Shown: positions 12,773 to 23,224 of the stretch, piece after piece | Layout of the letters: every line of letters begins with the position of its first letter | Numbering within the stretch: position 1 is the stretch's first letter | Source of the DNA: Rhizopus sp. PT2906 | Taxonomy: Eukaryota > Mucoromycota > Mucoromycetes > Mucorales > Rhizopodaceae | Reading direction: 5' to 3' | Length of the DNA stretch: 64,000 nucleotides | Assembly (NCBI GenBank): GCA_025529335.1 | Contig: JAMYHX010000221.1 | Span: 1 to 64,000, forward strand | The notes under the pieces: model-generated | Databases searched by the model: none | What the model saw: the letters and a program-made list of their open reading frames with translations, nothing else | Told to the model about the DNA's origin: nothing | Translations under genes and position numbers: made by a program

Positions 12773-14134
12773 GACGTTAGTAAATTTTGTGCAACAAAAG
12801 GAGTAAAGGTTAAAAAGAACAAAACAAGTGATAAGAAAAAGAGAAAACAATAAGAGAAGAGAAGAAGACTAGTGAATTTTAATCAAGTATACCGCTTGGG
12901 AGTCGGGATAGCATTCAAAGACCGTCATGTGTAGTACTTTTTCCACATCAAACATTTGCATATAGAACAAGAGGGGGTGAACATAGCTGGTCTGAGGTTA
13001 GCGAAATCTAGTTTGGCGATAAAACAATTGCTTTAAAATAGGTTAAAGTAAGGTTTAGATGCGAAAACGAGCAAAGAATGGATGCTAAGACCTTTATTAA
13101 TAAGGTAGGTAAACTCAAAGCTGTCAAATTTATGGCCTACATGCAACTTGGTTAAAGCAGCATACCCTTTCTCTATACTCACAAAAAGATTAGCTCAAAG
13201 ATACCCGATAAGCTTTGAGTCGGATATTGAATTATTTGTCATAAATTGGGTATACTTCTCCCTTGTGGTCTTGCCATATTTGATCATGGGATTTTTTTAA
13301 GAAACTTCAGTTACACTTTTCATTGCGTACAGTGACGTAGAGGTCACAAGCCAACAAAACAGGAATTGAAGGCAGTAAAAGAAGAAGAGAGAAAGAAAAA
13401 GAAGCGGAGAAAAGAGTATTATAGAATTTGACACTGAGTGCTTTGTCCCTTTTTCTATCAGTGTTGCGAATAATTTCTGAATAAAATGTAGGAATGCGGT
13501 TCAGACAATTGACAAATGATTCTTGGAAATTATATTCTCAAAGAGGTTTATTAAGGATTTCATAGACAGCATCGATAATTCTCGCTTAGGAATGTCTCTG
13601 AATCTTGCTTAGTTTTGCCCATCGCTTGACTTTGGGAATTGATAAGGTTAAGCTCAGGTAAATAGTGAAAAAGATACACAAGCATGTCTCTTCCTTTTAT
13701 CTCTTCTTTGACATATAATTTAGAGCACCATCCATGATATGTAATGCACTCTCATAACGCTGTGCTTAAACCATACTATCCAAAGCTTCGCTAAGAGATG
13801 TCAGGTAATGACGAATGGTCATCTTTTTGACTTTTTCTGTCTTGAAGCTTCATTAGATGCAAATGATTGACACGTTATCTTTATGCTCTTTTGATTTCTT
13901 CATGCAGACCATCTATTTCTCTTTCTTTATGTAAAGCAACTGCAACTCTTATAAAATGTAATACTATCACCATGTACAGTTTTACCAGTGTGCGTCCTTG
14001 CTCTATTAATGAGCATTACACCTATGTGAATAATATGCTGGTCTGCATAACAGCCCTTTCTTTAGCTGAACGTGACTGTAACACAGAATGATAAATGTAC
14101 CCGAGAGACTTTCACATCTTGTCTTTATAAATTA
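12773..14134. other. Intergenic, no gene recognised
   Basis: About 1.36 kb between the bZIP start codon and the start of the next gene, so it should hold two divergent promoters. A purine-rich GAAGAGAGAAAG stretch lies near 13380-13412. An open frame at 13867-14091 (74 codons) shows no recognisable protein and is probably chance. Confidence 0.45.
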
Positions 14135-15051
14135 ATGCCTGGAGAAGAAGACGATCAAACACACTTGTTTGCTGCAACTGACGACCAGCAAACTAGGTAA
14201 AGATAACATTTATCTCTTTTTTCTTGATGAGTATCTAATGAACTATAGTGGATTACTGTCCATGACCTCAAGGACTCAGCATAGATTAACAAAGTCAGAG
14301 ATTGTCAAGGGGATGGCAAATAGATTTATGTATTCCAAGTTTTATATTGGTTTATATCTCATACTCGCTTTCTTGAGCTTTGTTTCTATTATTATGGTAA
14401 GAAACAGCCTTAACAAGTGAACCTAGTGCTCATTATGTACCTTCTTTAGTCATTGACAGAGACTTGGTATTTGAAAAATAGAGACAGTGTCTTACTTCTT
14501 ACTGACTGACCTAGTCCTTCACATTTATTTATTATCTTTGAAGCTATAATTAACCTTGCCATGATTGTAGAAGTATCAACTAGGCTCTTAGCTTTAGGCA
14601 GGGTAAGTTTTTATTGGTAGATAGTATAAAGATATTGATGATGGGCCATCAGAATTACTGGAAATCAGTATGGAATGTAGTGGATATCATCTTGGTGATG
14701 TTATGTGTAGTAACCCTTATCGTGCTAACAACGGGATGCTCCATTGGAGAGAGAAATGAAGCTATATTCGACACCATCTTACTTGTTATACGTAATGGAT
14801 TTCAGTTGTTTAGACTGTTTATGATGCTCAGAAGGTACAAAAGAAACAAGAGTATGATATGAATACTAAGTTGTTATAGAAACCAATATTCTATCCGTGC
14901 AAGATCTACGCGAATTGATTTCGATGACATTTTAGATAGCGCAGAGGACCCTTCGAATGATTTCAATATCGAAGATCGAGACAGAAATTTACAAGAAAGC
15001 TTTCTAGATGATGATGACGGTGATTCAGACCTTGAGAGAAGCAGGCTGTAA
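14135..15051 (+). CDS. Voltage-sensor-like (ion-transport-domain) four-helix membrane protein
   Basis: Six exons (14135-14196, 14249-14396, 14450-14466, 14515-14602, 14653-14834, 14880-15051) splice without frame conflict to 222 residues. Exon 3 is only 17 nt. Four hydrophobic helices are visible: FYIGLYLILAFLSFVSIIM, HLFIIFEAIINLAMIVEVS, VVDIILVMLCVVTLIVL and a last helix with spaced arginines (LLVIRNGFQLFRLFMMLRR). The layout, short linkers and Arg-bearing fourth helix resemble an S1-S4 voltage-sensor module without a pore domain. The Asp/Glu-rich cytosolic tail ends LERSRL. I recall similar uncharacterised ion-transport-domain proteins across fungi but cannot name an orthologue. Confidence 0.75.
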
Positions 15052-15164
15052 TAATAGCAACGATGTACATATATGCATAAATGTTTACCCTTACACTAAT
15101 AATGCTTAATTTGGCATGTTTTTTTGATACAAAACAATAACTTAGTTTATTATATTTTTAAAAT

Positions 15165-16445
15165 TTAAAGCGCAGCACTGAAGACTTCAGGGAAGTTCTT
15201 ATCTTGAACGGCCTTTTCAAATGACTTGCGGAGAGCTTCGAGGGCTTCAACACTCTTGTTCTTGGCAAGAATGTCATCGAGCTTGAATAATTGAGAGTCG
15301 ATTTGATCAGGTGTAGCAGGAGCGTCAGCAGGCATAGCATAGTTGTTTTCCTTCATGAGAGCCTTGATAGTCTTCTTTTCCTTCTTAATGGCACGCTTGA
15401 CCATTTCCTTGTCCTTCTTGGCAGCTTCGGCAGCGGCCTTAGCGTCAGCTTCAGCCTTCTCCTTTGCAATTCTTTCTTCTTCAGCCTTTCTGGCAGCTTC
15501 TTCAGCAGCGGCCTTTTCAGCAGCAGCCTTAGCATCCTTCTTGGCATTTCTTCTCTTCTTTTCTTCAGCCTTGAATATGGCAATACGAGGATCCATACCT
15601 AAACAGGTATCCACAAGCTTACGAAGACGAGCATTATCTTCCTTCTTGAGTTGAGCACGTTGAGCACGGTTCTTCTTTTCTTGATAACGCTTATCATCAC
15701 GGTTATCAGATCCTTCAGCACCTTCCTTATCAAGCCATTCAAAGGTTCTCCAAGAATCAAAGTTGTACCAGAAATCGTAAAAGCCTTCGACTTCTTCCTT
15801 GGTAGACTTTTCGTCACCAAGGGTAGGAACGGGTTGCTTGTTGGAGAAACGGGCTTCACGTTCAAACACGGGGCGCCAGAGTTCATAAAAGTCTCCCTTG
15901 CTCTTGGCATTGGGTACATCAGCTTCGATATCAGCCATACCAAAGTCGACGGAGTCATATTGACGACGGGTAACAGGGTTCATCAAGGTATCATAAGCCT
16001 TGGCAATACACTTGAAGAAGGCATCATCGTTCTTGTCAGCCTTCTTATCAGGATGGTGCAAGAGAACCATACGACGGTGAGCTTTCTTGATTTGTTCTTC
16101 ATTGGCCTTGTAACGGAGCTTGGTTAAACCGAGAACAGCATAATTATCTTGTGTCTTCCATTGAGTAGGGTCGGTATTGACACTGTCGATATCAACATCT
16201 TCGTATTCGAAATCAACAGTTTCTTCTTCAACAACTTGGTTGGCTTTTTCTTCAGCTTGATGACGTTCATCTTCAGAGAAAGTACGGTTGTGAGTCTTTC
16301 TACGAGCATGAGCAAGGAAATGACGGCCGACTGGTTCAAGAAGACGGTCAGTGGTGGCGCTTAAAGAGGCATGGGTAGCAGAGGGTTGGTCAGCCTTGTA
16401 AGAAGCAGGAGGAGGAGGAAGCAAGAAGTCGAGGGTCAATGACAT
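15165..16445 (-). CDS. ZUO1: Zuotin, ribosome-associated J-protein
   Basis: Single exon, 426 residues from ATG 16445; an upstream non-ATG extension is not needed. The N-terminal zuotin-specific region is followed by a J domain near residues 99-170 (QDNYAVLGL, HPD at 130-132, then AYDTLMNPVTRRQYDSVD). Next comes the zuotin homology domain (FYDFWYNFDSWRTFEWLD) and a long Lys/Glu/Ala-rich charged helix (about 280-390) that binds ribosomes in the family. The protein lacks the C-terminal SANT domains of animal DNAJC2, as in other fungi. With Ssz1 it forms the ribosome-associated complex, which stimulates Ssb-type Hsp70 on nascent chains. Strong codon bias fits high expression. Confidence 0.95.
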   Translation of the reverse strand: MSLTLDFLLPPPPASYKADQPSATHASLSATTDRLLEPVGRHFLAHARRKTHNRTFSEDERHQAEEKANQVVEEETVDFEYEDVDIDSVNTDPTQWKTQDNYAVLGLTKLRYKANEEQIKKAHRRMVLLHHPDKKADKNDDAFFKCIAKAYDTLMNPVTRRQYDSVDFGMADIEADVPNAKSKGDFYELWRPVFEREARFSNKQPVPTLGDEKSTKEEVEGFYDFWYNFDSWRTFEWLDKEGAEGSDNRDDKRYQEKKNRAQRAQLKKEDNARLRKLVDTCLGMDPRIAIFKAEEKKRRNAKKDAKAAAEKAAAEEAARKAEEERIAKEKAEADAKAAAEAAKKDKEMVKRAIKKEKKTIKALMKENNYAMPADAPATPDQIDSQLFKLDDILAKNKSVEALEALRKSFEKAVQDKNFPEVFSAAL

Positions 16446-16883
16446 TTTGAAAATAAGCGAAAAATAAAGAAAGAGGTCAAGCAAACTTTTAAGTAACAAG
16501 CCACCGACGACGTTCGGCTATTAAAAAGTGCCTGACCATTAAATCTGTCAATGCGAATAATAGTGGCTCATGTGTAACTGCATTTCATCCTCTTTTTTCC
16601 TTGCTTCAACTGTGCATTGTGTGAGCGCAGAAAAAAAAAAGAGAGACAGAATTTGGCATGTCTTTATTTAGATGAAAGGTAGATTTTTTATTTGGCTTAT
16701 GTCTGAGTTTAGAAACGTTTCTGTATCGCACGGACCTCATTGATGATGGTAGAGGAAAAAGATGTATATAACATAGATCTGTGATTATTCTATAATATAT
16801 TTACTTCACTGATCAATTTCATTGTCACTAATGCCCTTTTGTAACTTTCAACAAGTGAACAAGTCATTTGCTGGTTGGGTTTC
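16446..16883. other. Zuotin upstream region
   Basis: The stretch holds the presumed ZUO1 promoter (a short A-run near 16631-16640) and then unrecognised AT-rich sequence up to the abrupt start of the Fanzor copy at about 16884. I found no terminal inverted repeat or target-site duplication at that border by eye. Confidence 0.4.
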
Positions 16884-18784
16884 CTAGATGAAGCACTGAA
16901 AAATGAACTTGGGGACAATTATGAGCGCTTTATATGCAAAGTCTACCTTGAAGCTATTATAAGGCCAGAATACAAGGAGTCATTTACGAAGAAAATCATC
17001 AAACTAAGCGCTTTCATTAGAAATGCGCTTTTTCGGGCGCAACTGTTTGTCAACGCGTATATTGTTAATAACAAGGGCTCCGTTGATTTGGCTGTTATAA
17101 CGCAACAAAACTTTTGGTATGTTATCTCACAACTCATTATGGGCTAAAAGATTACAATCAGGGCCAACGTTTCCAACAGTGTTACCCTTGATTTCGAAGA
17201 TTTTAAAGCAGTGCACCCGTCAATCGTGGTTTCCTTTAAGGACAACCCTATAAATGGTCACAGTGATGCTTTGTCTGCTGCTTGTGTTGTTCTTGCTACT
17301 GCATATTTGAACCACATTGTAGAAAACTTTCAAAGAAGAGTTTTATATTACTTGACTGTCAGACTTGCTATCATTTATCCAGTAAGTGCTTAGTTATATA
17401 TGCTTAGATGCGATATCGATGTTCATTACGTATATAATTAGGATAAACCCAAAGGACTTCTGTACAAGTTGGCTGACGACTTTTGTTGGGAAATTTTGAT
17501 AAATGGAGAACCCGAGTAGCCTAGCCAGTACTTTGACCTTGTTTCAATTCAGAGTATAACACAAATACCTCCTATATGTAATGGATTACAAATTAGTATT
17601 TCCATACCGCCTACTGTCAAGGACCTTGCCGCTTCTCCAACAAAATTTGTGTCTGCTTTGGCTGTTATGATATCTGAACTTGAAAAACTTTGTAACGAGC
17701 ACAAAGACGATAGCTCAAAAATGCCTAGACACTTTTCATTAATGCCTACGCCATCTATGCATTGGCGATATATTTCTATAAATGTAAAGGCTATGTAAGC
17801 AATTACTAAGCATAAGAGTGATGGCACGTACGAAAGCAACGTAAACTTGTTTTATTCAATCTTTAACTTCAAGAAGTTTGGCTACGAAAGCCTAGACGAA
17901 GTTCTTGAAAGTCAAAACAAGTTTACCTGCTTCATTCAAATAGATGCCATTGGCGTATGCTTTGCGTTTGCAAGAAAGGCAAAAGAAGAAAAAGCGACAA
18001 TACAACTGGGCTTGGAAGACTTTTCTGACCAAGAAACACAAGAGTGATTTTAGCCTGTGCTGTGGATCCCGGAAGAACTCATGTATTCACAGCGACCATA
18101 CAGCATGAAGAAGGCAATCTAGAAACAAGAAGATGTAGCAAAAAAAGAGAGACTATGCTACAGTGATGAGAAAAGAAGAGCTTGCCAGATAGAGAAGCTA
18201 AAACTAAGGACGGGCATAAAAACAATAGAGACAGGCTTCACTTCGGCAAAACCTGTCGACATGGAAAAGACAAATGCATATGTCACATATGCTCTAATCA
18301 ATATACCTCGCTTATTCCGTTTTTACGGTGAAAAGTCAGCACCATTTCGCTTCTACGATTACCAAAGTAGACAAAGGTCAAATGCTGAAATGGCCAACAT
18401 ATTGATTAACGGAGGAAAAAAAATACAACAAAGCAGAGCGAAAAAAAAAGTAGGATTGAAAGCAGCGCAAAAAAAAAGAAAGAAGAAGCAATAAAACAGC
18501 CAAATGTAATTATGGCAATAGTATTTAATGCTTAAAGGCTGTTGACAATGATATAATTAGGCTATCTGCTGAAGAAAAGGAAAGAGTAACTCGGAAAACA
18601 AGTTCTAATATTCCGATTCGATTCCTCTAGCTGCCTTTAGAGATGGCATGAAAAACAAAGACACTGTTGCTATCAGAGGTCATGTTAGCGGCGTCATGGG
18701 GATACTACAGAAGGAGCTCCTTCAGAGATCAAGGTAGTTCAAGAATGTCCTGGTTGGCATAAATGAATCCCAAACGTCGAAGGT
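16884..18784 (+). pseudogene. Decayed, doubly truncated Fanzor (TnpB-like) copy
   Basis: The sequence closely matches the second Fanzor copy (57100-59010), starting at LDEALKNELGDNYERF and ending at the codons just before the last intron. It lacks the N-terminal zinc-knuckle exons and the last exon with zinc ribbon and RuvC-III motif. The intron at 17382-17441 is retained. In-frame lesions include TAA at 17145 (Gln codon in the other copy), TAG near 17516 (Trp there), TAA near 17796, TGA near 18045 and frameshifts near 18140 and in the poly-lysine tract near 18415-18490. The RuvC-I stretch survives as AVDPGRTHVF with Thr changed to a Leu-like codon. It cannot encode an active protein. Confidence 0.9.
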
Positions 18785-18918
18785 ATATATGACTGTAGGG
18801 TGTAAGCAGAAAATGTACATATATTAAAACTCAGACATACACAGAATTTTCCAATTAAAGATTCAATATTATTGAAATTCTTTTTTTTTTCTTTTCCTTC
18901 CCTTTCTTCTAATCTCAT

Positions 18919-19995
18919 ATGAGTCATTTGCCTGTTGACCCGTTTCAACAGAGGCAAATTGTATATGAAGAACATGACCCTTATAGAGTAACAAAAAAGA
19001 ATGCACGGACAATAGGTAAATATTAAAAGAAGAGAAAGAGCTTACTGACAATACCAGACTCGGATAGTTCTGAATTCGACATTGTTCATTCTCGTACTGC
19101 TTCTGATAGTAGTACAAGCAAATTATATAATTCTGCAGCCGTCATGACGGAATATGATGACCCTTATAGAAAACATAAACCATTCAATAGAGAACCAGAA
19201 AGAGCCAATTCATATTTACCCTATTCGCATCATCGTAGGGATCCAAACCAACCTCCTGCATTACCCATATATATTGAAGAATACATACCACATACATCAA
19301 CCAGCCTGGGTGTAAACTCTATGCTACACGACAGTTTAGCAGAACAGATAAATAGCACAAGCACAGTAGTGAAACAGCCAACATATGATAAAGAGAGCAT
19401 GATAGAAGAACTGTCAAAGAAGAGAAAAAGGAAACGGAAACAACGATGCTGTGGACTAAAATCAGCAATAGCTACCGTCGTCTTACTTCTTGTCATCCTT
19501 GCCATTATTTGCTACTTTGTTTGGCCAAGAGTTCCTAACCTGAGTGTCGCTGATGTGGATGATAATGTTGATATACAAGTCAACCTGAATACGACCAAAA
19601 AATCAATTTCTACTCAATGGAAAATGAATTTAACAGCAGATAATTCAGCAAACTGGGTACCCACACGAATTACCTCGATAGACTTACAGATATATGATGA
19701 AAGTACCACTGCTAACTTTGGCAATGGTAGTTCAGGCTTCATGATCTTACCGCCGCGGAAGAGAACATCGATCATTATTCCCATGACTATTCACTATGAA
19801 CCAGATTCAGTGAATGATACAACGTTTCAACATTTATATAATGCCTGTAACATTCAATCTGTTCCAAATGCACCCTCTGAAAATAGACAAGATGTTTTAA
19901 ATGTTACCCTGCACGTATCATATCATATTGCAGGTATTGTTTGGACTCCTACCACCAACATAACTGTACATCGATTGATCTGTCCAAGAAGCTAA
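18919..19995 (+). CDS. Type II membrane protein with LEA-2-like extracellular domain
   Basis: Exons 18919-19015 and 19058-19995 with a 42-nt intron that contains a CTTACTGAC branch-point-like motif give 344 residues. The cytosolic part (1-165) is Pro/Tyr/His-rich and ends in a strongly basic patch (KKRKRKRKQRCCGLK). It is followed by one transmembrane helix at about 168-188 (SAIATVVLLLVILAIICYF). The outside part begins WPRVPNLSVADVDDNVDIQV and has many N-glycosylation sequons. This late-embryogenesis-abundant type 2 beta-sandwich arrangement is common in zygomycete surface or vacuolar proteins. The short motif DPYR occurs in exon 1 and again early in exon 2. No enzymatic role is apparent and the precise function is unknown. 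Confidence 0.8.
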
Positions 19996-20153
19996 CCCTT
20001 TTTATATAATATACCCCTCTTCATCTCTTTCTATATATATATCTCCCTCCTCTTCTTCTCCCGCATCGCCTCTCAATTGTTTTTTTTTTTGCTGTCTTTG
20101 TATTTTTGTGTGTGTTTTTAAATAGCCTCGGGATATTTTAACCCCGTTTCTTT

Positions 20154-21203
20154 ATGTCAGTCTCAAAAGTTGCTACGAGCCAAGTGAAAAAGAAATATTT
20201 TACAGAGCTTCCATCAATCAGAGTACTTTCAAGGTCACCAGAAAATAGACCCGAGGTGACAGTCTATGTAAAAGGGTTTTTGTCAGAAGGAGATTCACCA
20301 GAGAATTTTCAAGATTGGATGCATTCACATAGATTACTTGTTCTAAGTCCAACTCATCGCTGGGGTCCCTCTGCACTTGGGTAAGAAGGTTTCACACCCC
20401 CTTTTTTTTAGTCATGTTAACAAAATCGATATACAGTTATTCTTGGCCATCAGGATCGAGCAGCTTGCCTATTCCGCTTGCTTCTTTAGGTTCCACTGCA
20501 TACCTCATTGCCAAAAATATCAATCAATTGAAAAACTTGAGATTTCCAACTCCGGCTTCCATGGTTGCAGCTTTAGCCATCGACGTTAGCCTGCATGCAG
20601 GTCGGTTAGCGTACCAGTTTAATGTGGCCAATCAAGAAAGCCGAGACAGAGCAGAGATGCTGGCGTGGAGATTACTTAATCTTCGAAAAAAGCATGAGTA
20701 CCTAAGGGTCGTTGGTCATTCATTAGGTTGTCGACATATTGTTGAGGCATGCACACTGATGGATGCTAAAGAAAGGTAAGAAACAAAAAAAAAATCACGG
20801 CATTTCTGCCATAAAAACGTGCTTTTTTTTTTATTTATTTCTGAGCTATATTTTTTTTATTGTTGTTCAATCTAGGCCAGACTCCATCCATTTGTGTGCT
20901 CCGGCTTTAGTAGCACCTGACATTATAGATCAGATCCGTAAGAATACGGGCGGTTTAGGTCGCCTCAATACGACCATCTACTATTCAGAAAAGGATCTCA
21001 CATTGGGTGTCTTACTAAGAGCTATACTTGGAGGGCAACAAGCCATAGGAGAGATAGGTTTACCGGACAAAGTAGGACAAGACAAGGACTGGCTTGATCC
21101 ATCTGTCAAAGTTATGAACGTGAGTAAATCATTGGGCGGATTTTACATTGGGGCACACACAGATTATGCGAATAAATTTCACTATTTCGCTCATCCCTCT
21201 TAG
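20154..21203 (+). CDS. DUF900-like alpha/beta hydrolase
   Basis: Exons 20154-20380, 20437-20775 and 20876-21203 join in frame to 297 residues. The fold is that of a serine alpha/beta hydrolase: strand VTVYVKGFLSEGD with oxyanion-type Gly, nucleophile elbow GHSLGCR (Ser about residue 178), candidate acid in YYSEKDLTL, and candidate His in IGAHTDYANKFHYF near the C-terminus. The xYxSxxDxAL pattern after the fold core is typical of DUF900/COG4782 hydrolases. Substrate unknown. A GTGAGT donor at 21120 with a GTTAG acceptor near 21235 could make an alternative C-terminus. I prefer the unspliced end because it supplies the His. Confidence 0.75.
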
Positions 21204-21948
21204 CTTGATCCCTTTTTTTTTCTTTTTCTTTTGTTAGATCCGAGGATGTGATAAAGGAGTTTTTAGTTCATTACTGGCTTTTGATTTACATAATACGGTA
21301 TGTAAACTGGTTCTGACGGAAGAGAAAAATGTGATTCGGTCGCACGAGCCAAGAACCAGAAAGTAGAGTCTTTTCCGATAAATCGGAGGAAGGCATGCGC
21401 ATATTGTACCTTTGATGAAATGGGGCAATAGATGGGGTCTCTTTCCTCGGAAGAGTTGTCCTGGGCTTTTGATCATTGTTGATGACATCTTATTATCTTT
21501 TTACAATTGGAATATAGGAGGAATACTATGTCTCAAAGAGCACGAGAAAAACAATAATTAAATAAAACAATCTCATTAAACAATAATAATTAACCACACT
21601 GGAAAAAGAGGGAGGCGTTTGTTTATTTTTGTATACGATGTAGAACACTTTTTCAACGGCGACATAAAATCTTTTTCATCAATAAGCCCAAACGAGAAGT
21701 TTGGACAAATAGGGTAGTATTGGTATGACGACCTTTGGCTAATCCCTATGGCTTATTTCGTGTTCCGACCATTTACTTTGAATAAATGACAGTTGTTGTT
21801 TCATGTATTGCTCCAATTGTTATGTATTTATACGACAAAATTTCCGCTAATAAAATTTTTAAGCTGGATCAACTTCATTTCTGTGACTGTAAGCTCCCCC
21901 TTTTTTCTTTTTCTTTTCTTTTTTTTCTCCTTTGTGCATATTTTATAC
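21204..21948. other. Intergenic between hydrolase and arrestin genes
   Basis: About 745 bp. The first part is the hydrolase 3' flank, rich in T runs, and the last about 60 bp before the arrestin ATG is a long pyrimidine tract. An 84-codon minus-strand frame at 21234-21488 has no recognisable content. I see no RNA gene. Confidence 0.4.
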
Positions 21949-23224
21949 ATGGTCGGAAAATCAAGTGAGCTCAAGATAGAGCTGTCGTCCACCGATGTCA
22001 TTCTCTTTGGTCATGCCTCTGAATCATCTGGAAAAGCATTACAAGGTTCCGTCATTCTCAGTCTATCCGAGCCTATGAAAGTTCGATCTATTACATTAAA
22101 TTTTGTTGGCAAAATGAAAGTCGCTTGGTCTGAAGGTAATGCATGTTGTATACACAAAAAAATAAACTAATAAAAGACTAGGTGTTGGTCATCATCAGCA
22201 TTATCATAAGCAAGAAAGAGAAATCATCGAACAAAAGTGGCAGTTTGTTCCTATTCTCGATCAATCTCACAAGAAAGTCTTCACTCTAGGCCCTGGACAG
22301 CATAAATGGGATTTTGAATTGACTGTACCTGGTGATCTACCACAGTCACTAGAAAGCGAAGGAGGTCAAGTTGTCTATCGGTTTAAAGCAACTGTTGAAC
22401 GTACAGCCTTTGTACATAACATTATCAAGAAACAGCCCATTCAGATCATCCGCTGTATGTTACCTTCCGAATATGAACTTACGCAGACTCTTGAAATTCA
22501 CAATACCTGGGCAGAAAAAATGATGTATGACATTGTTTTACCCTCTAAAGTCTACGCTCGAGGACAATCTATACCTATCACGTTTCATATTACTCCAATT
22601 GCCGAAAGACTCCGTGTGCGATCGTTGACGGGATCGCTCAAGGAGTATTGCACGTACACGACCAGCGAATGTTCCAAGACGGACACGAGAATCGTAAAGT
22701 CACGTAAGCAAGATTTCCCCTTTGGTGATACAGATGAACGCTCAGAGCAGCAAGAACCCATTTATTGGACGAGGACACTTTCGCTTGATATTCCTCCGAT
22801 GTCCTCGCACATGGCATTTTGTGACGCAGACAATGACATGATCCGTATCCGTCATAAACTCAAGTTTGTCATCTGTCTCATCAACGCAGATGGTCACTTG
22901 TCAGAGCTACGATGTTCGGTTCCAGTCATTATTATATCCTCTATTGCTCAACAAACTGAACTTGGTAATACCCTTCCAGCATACGATCAAACATGGCAAA
23001 CTGTTCTCTGTGTTGACCCTTTACAACAGCCAAGTCAAGATGAAAATATAGAATGGTGGCAAGGTCAAGACTTATCTCGTGTACCATCTTATAGAACAGC
23101 AGCACAACAAGACCCCGTGCCCTTATCATCCTCATTACCAACTTATGAACAACTCAATGTAGGATCACCGAGACACGCGACCATGTTTGGACAATTATCC
23201 ATGTCACCAACACAACAACCATAG
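21949..23224 (+). CDS. Arrestin-domain trafficking adaptor (ART family)
   Basis: Exons 21949-22135 and 22182-23224, separated by a 46-nt intron, give 409 residues. The arrestin N domain starts LKIELSSTDVILFGHASES, with SGKALQGSVILSLSEPMKVRSI matching the family pattern of a gain-of-glycine strand and 'GxVxL'. Later come FTLGPGQHKWDFELTVPGDLP (typical of arrestin_N) and the arrestin_C region (YARGQSIPITFHITP). The tail carries LPAYDQTW, VPSYRTA and LPTYEQL, which resemble (L/P)PxY motifs that recruit Rsp5/NEDD4 ubiquitin ligases. Such adaptors mark plasma-membrane permeases for endocytosis. Function is inferred from the family; the cargo is unknown. Confidence 0.9.

Noticed and set aside
15291..15654. 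Plus-strand Ser/Leu/Ala-rich frames opposite zuotin
   Set aside because: They mirror the Lys/Glu/Ala charged helix codons of ZUO1 and show no family features.
17549..17839. Minus-strand 96-codon frame inside the decayed Fanzor
   Set aside because: It is a shadow of the Fanzor exon on the plus strand; the same region in the other copy is clearly read on the plus strand.
21234..21488. 84-codon minus-strand frame after the DUF900-like hydrolase
   Set aside because: No motif, no signal or membrane pattern and lies in a 3' flank; treated as chance.
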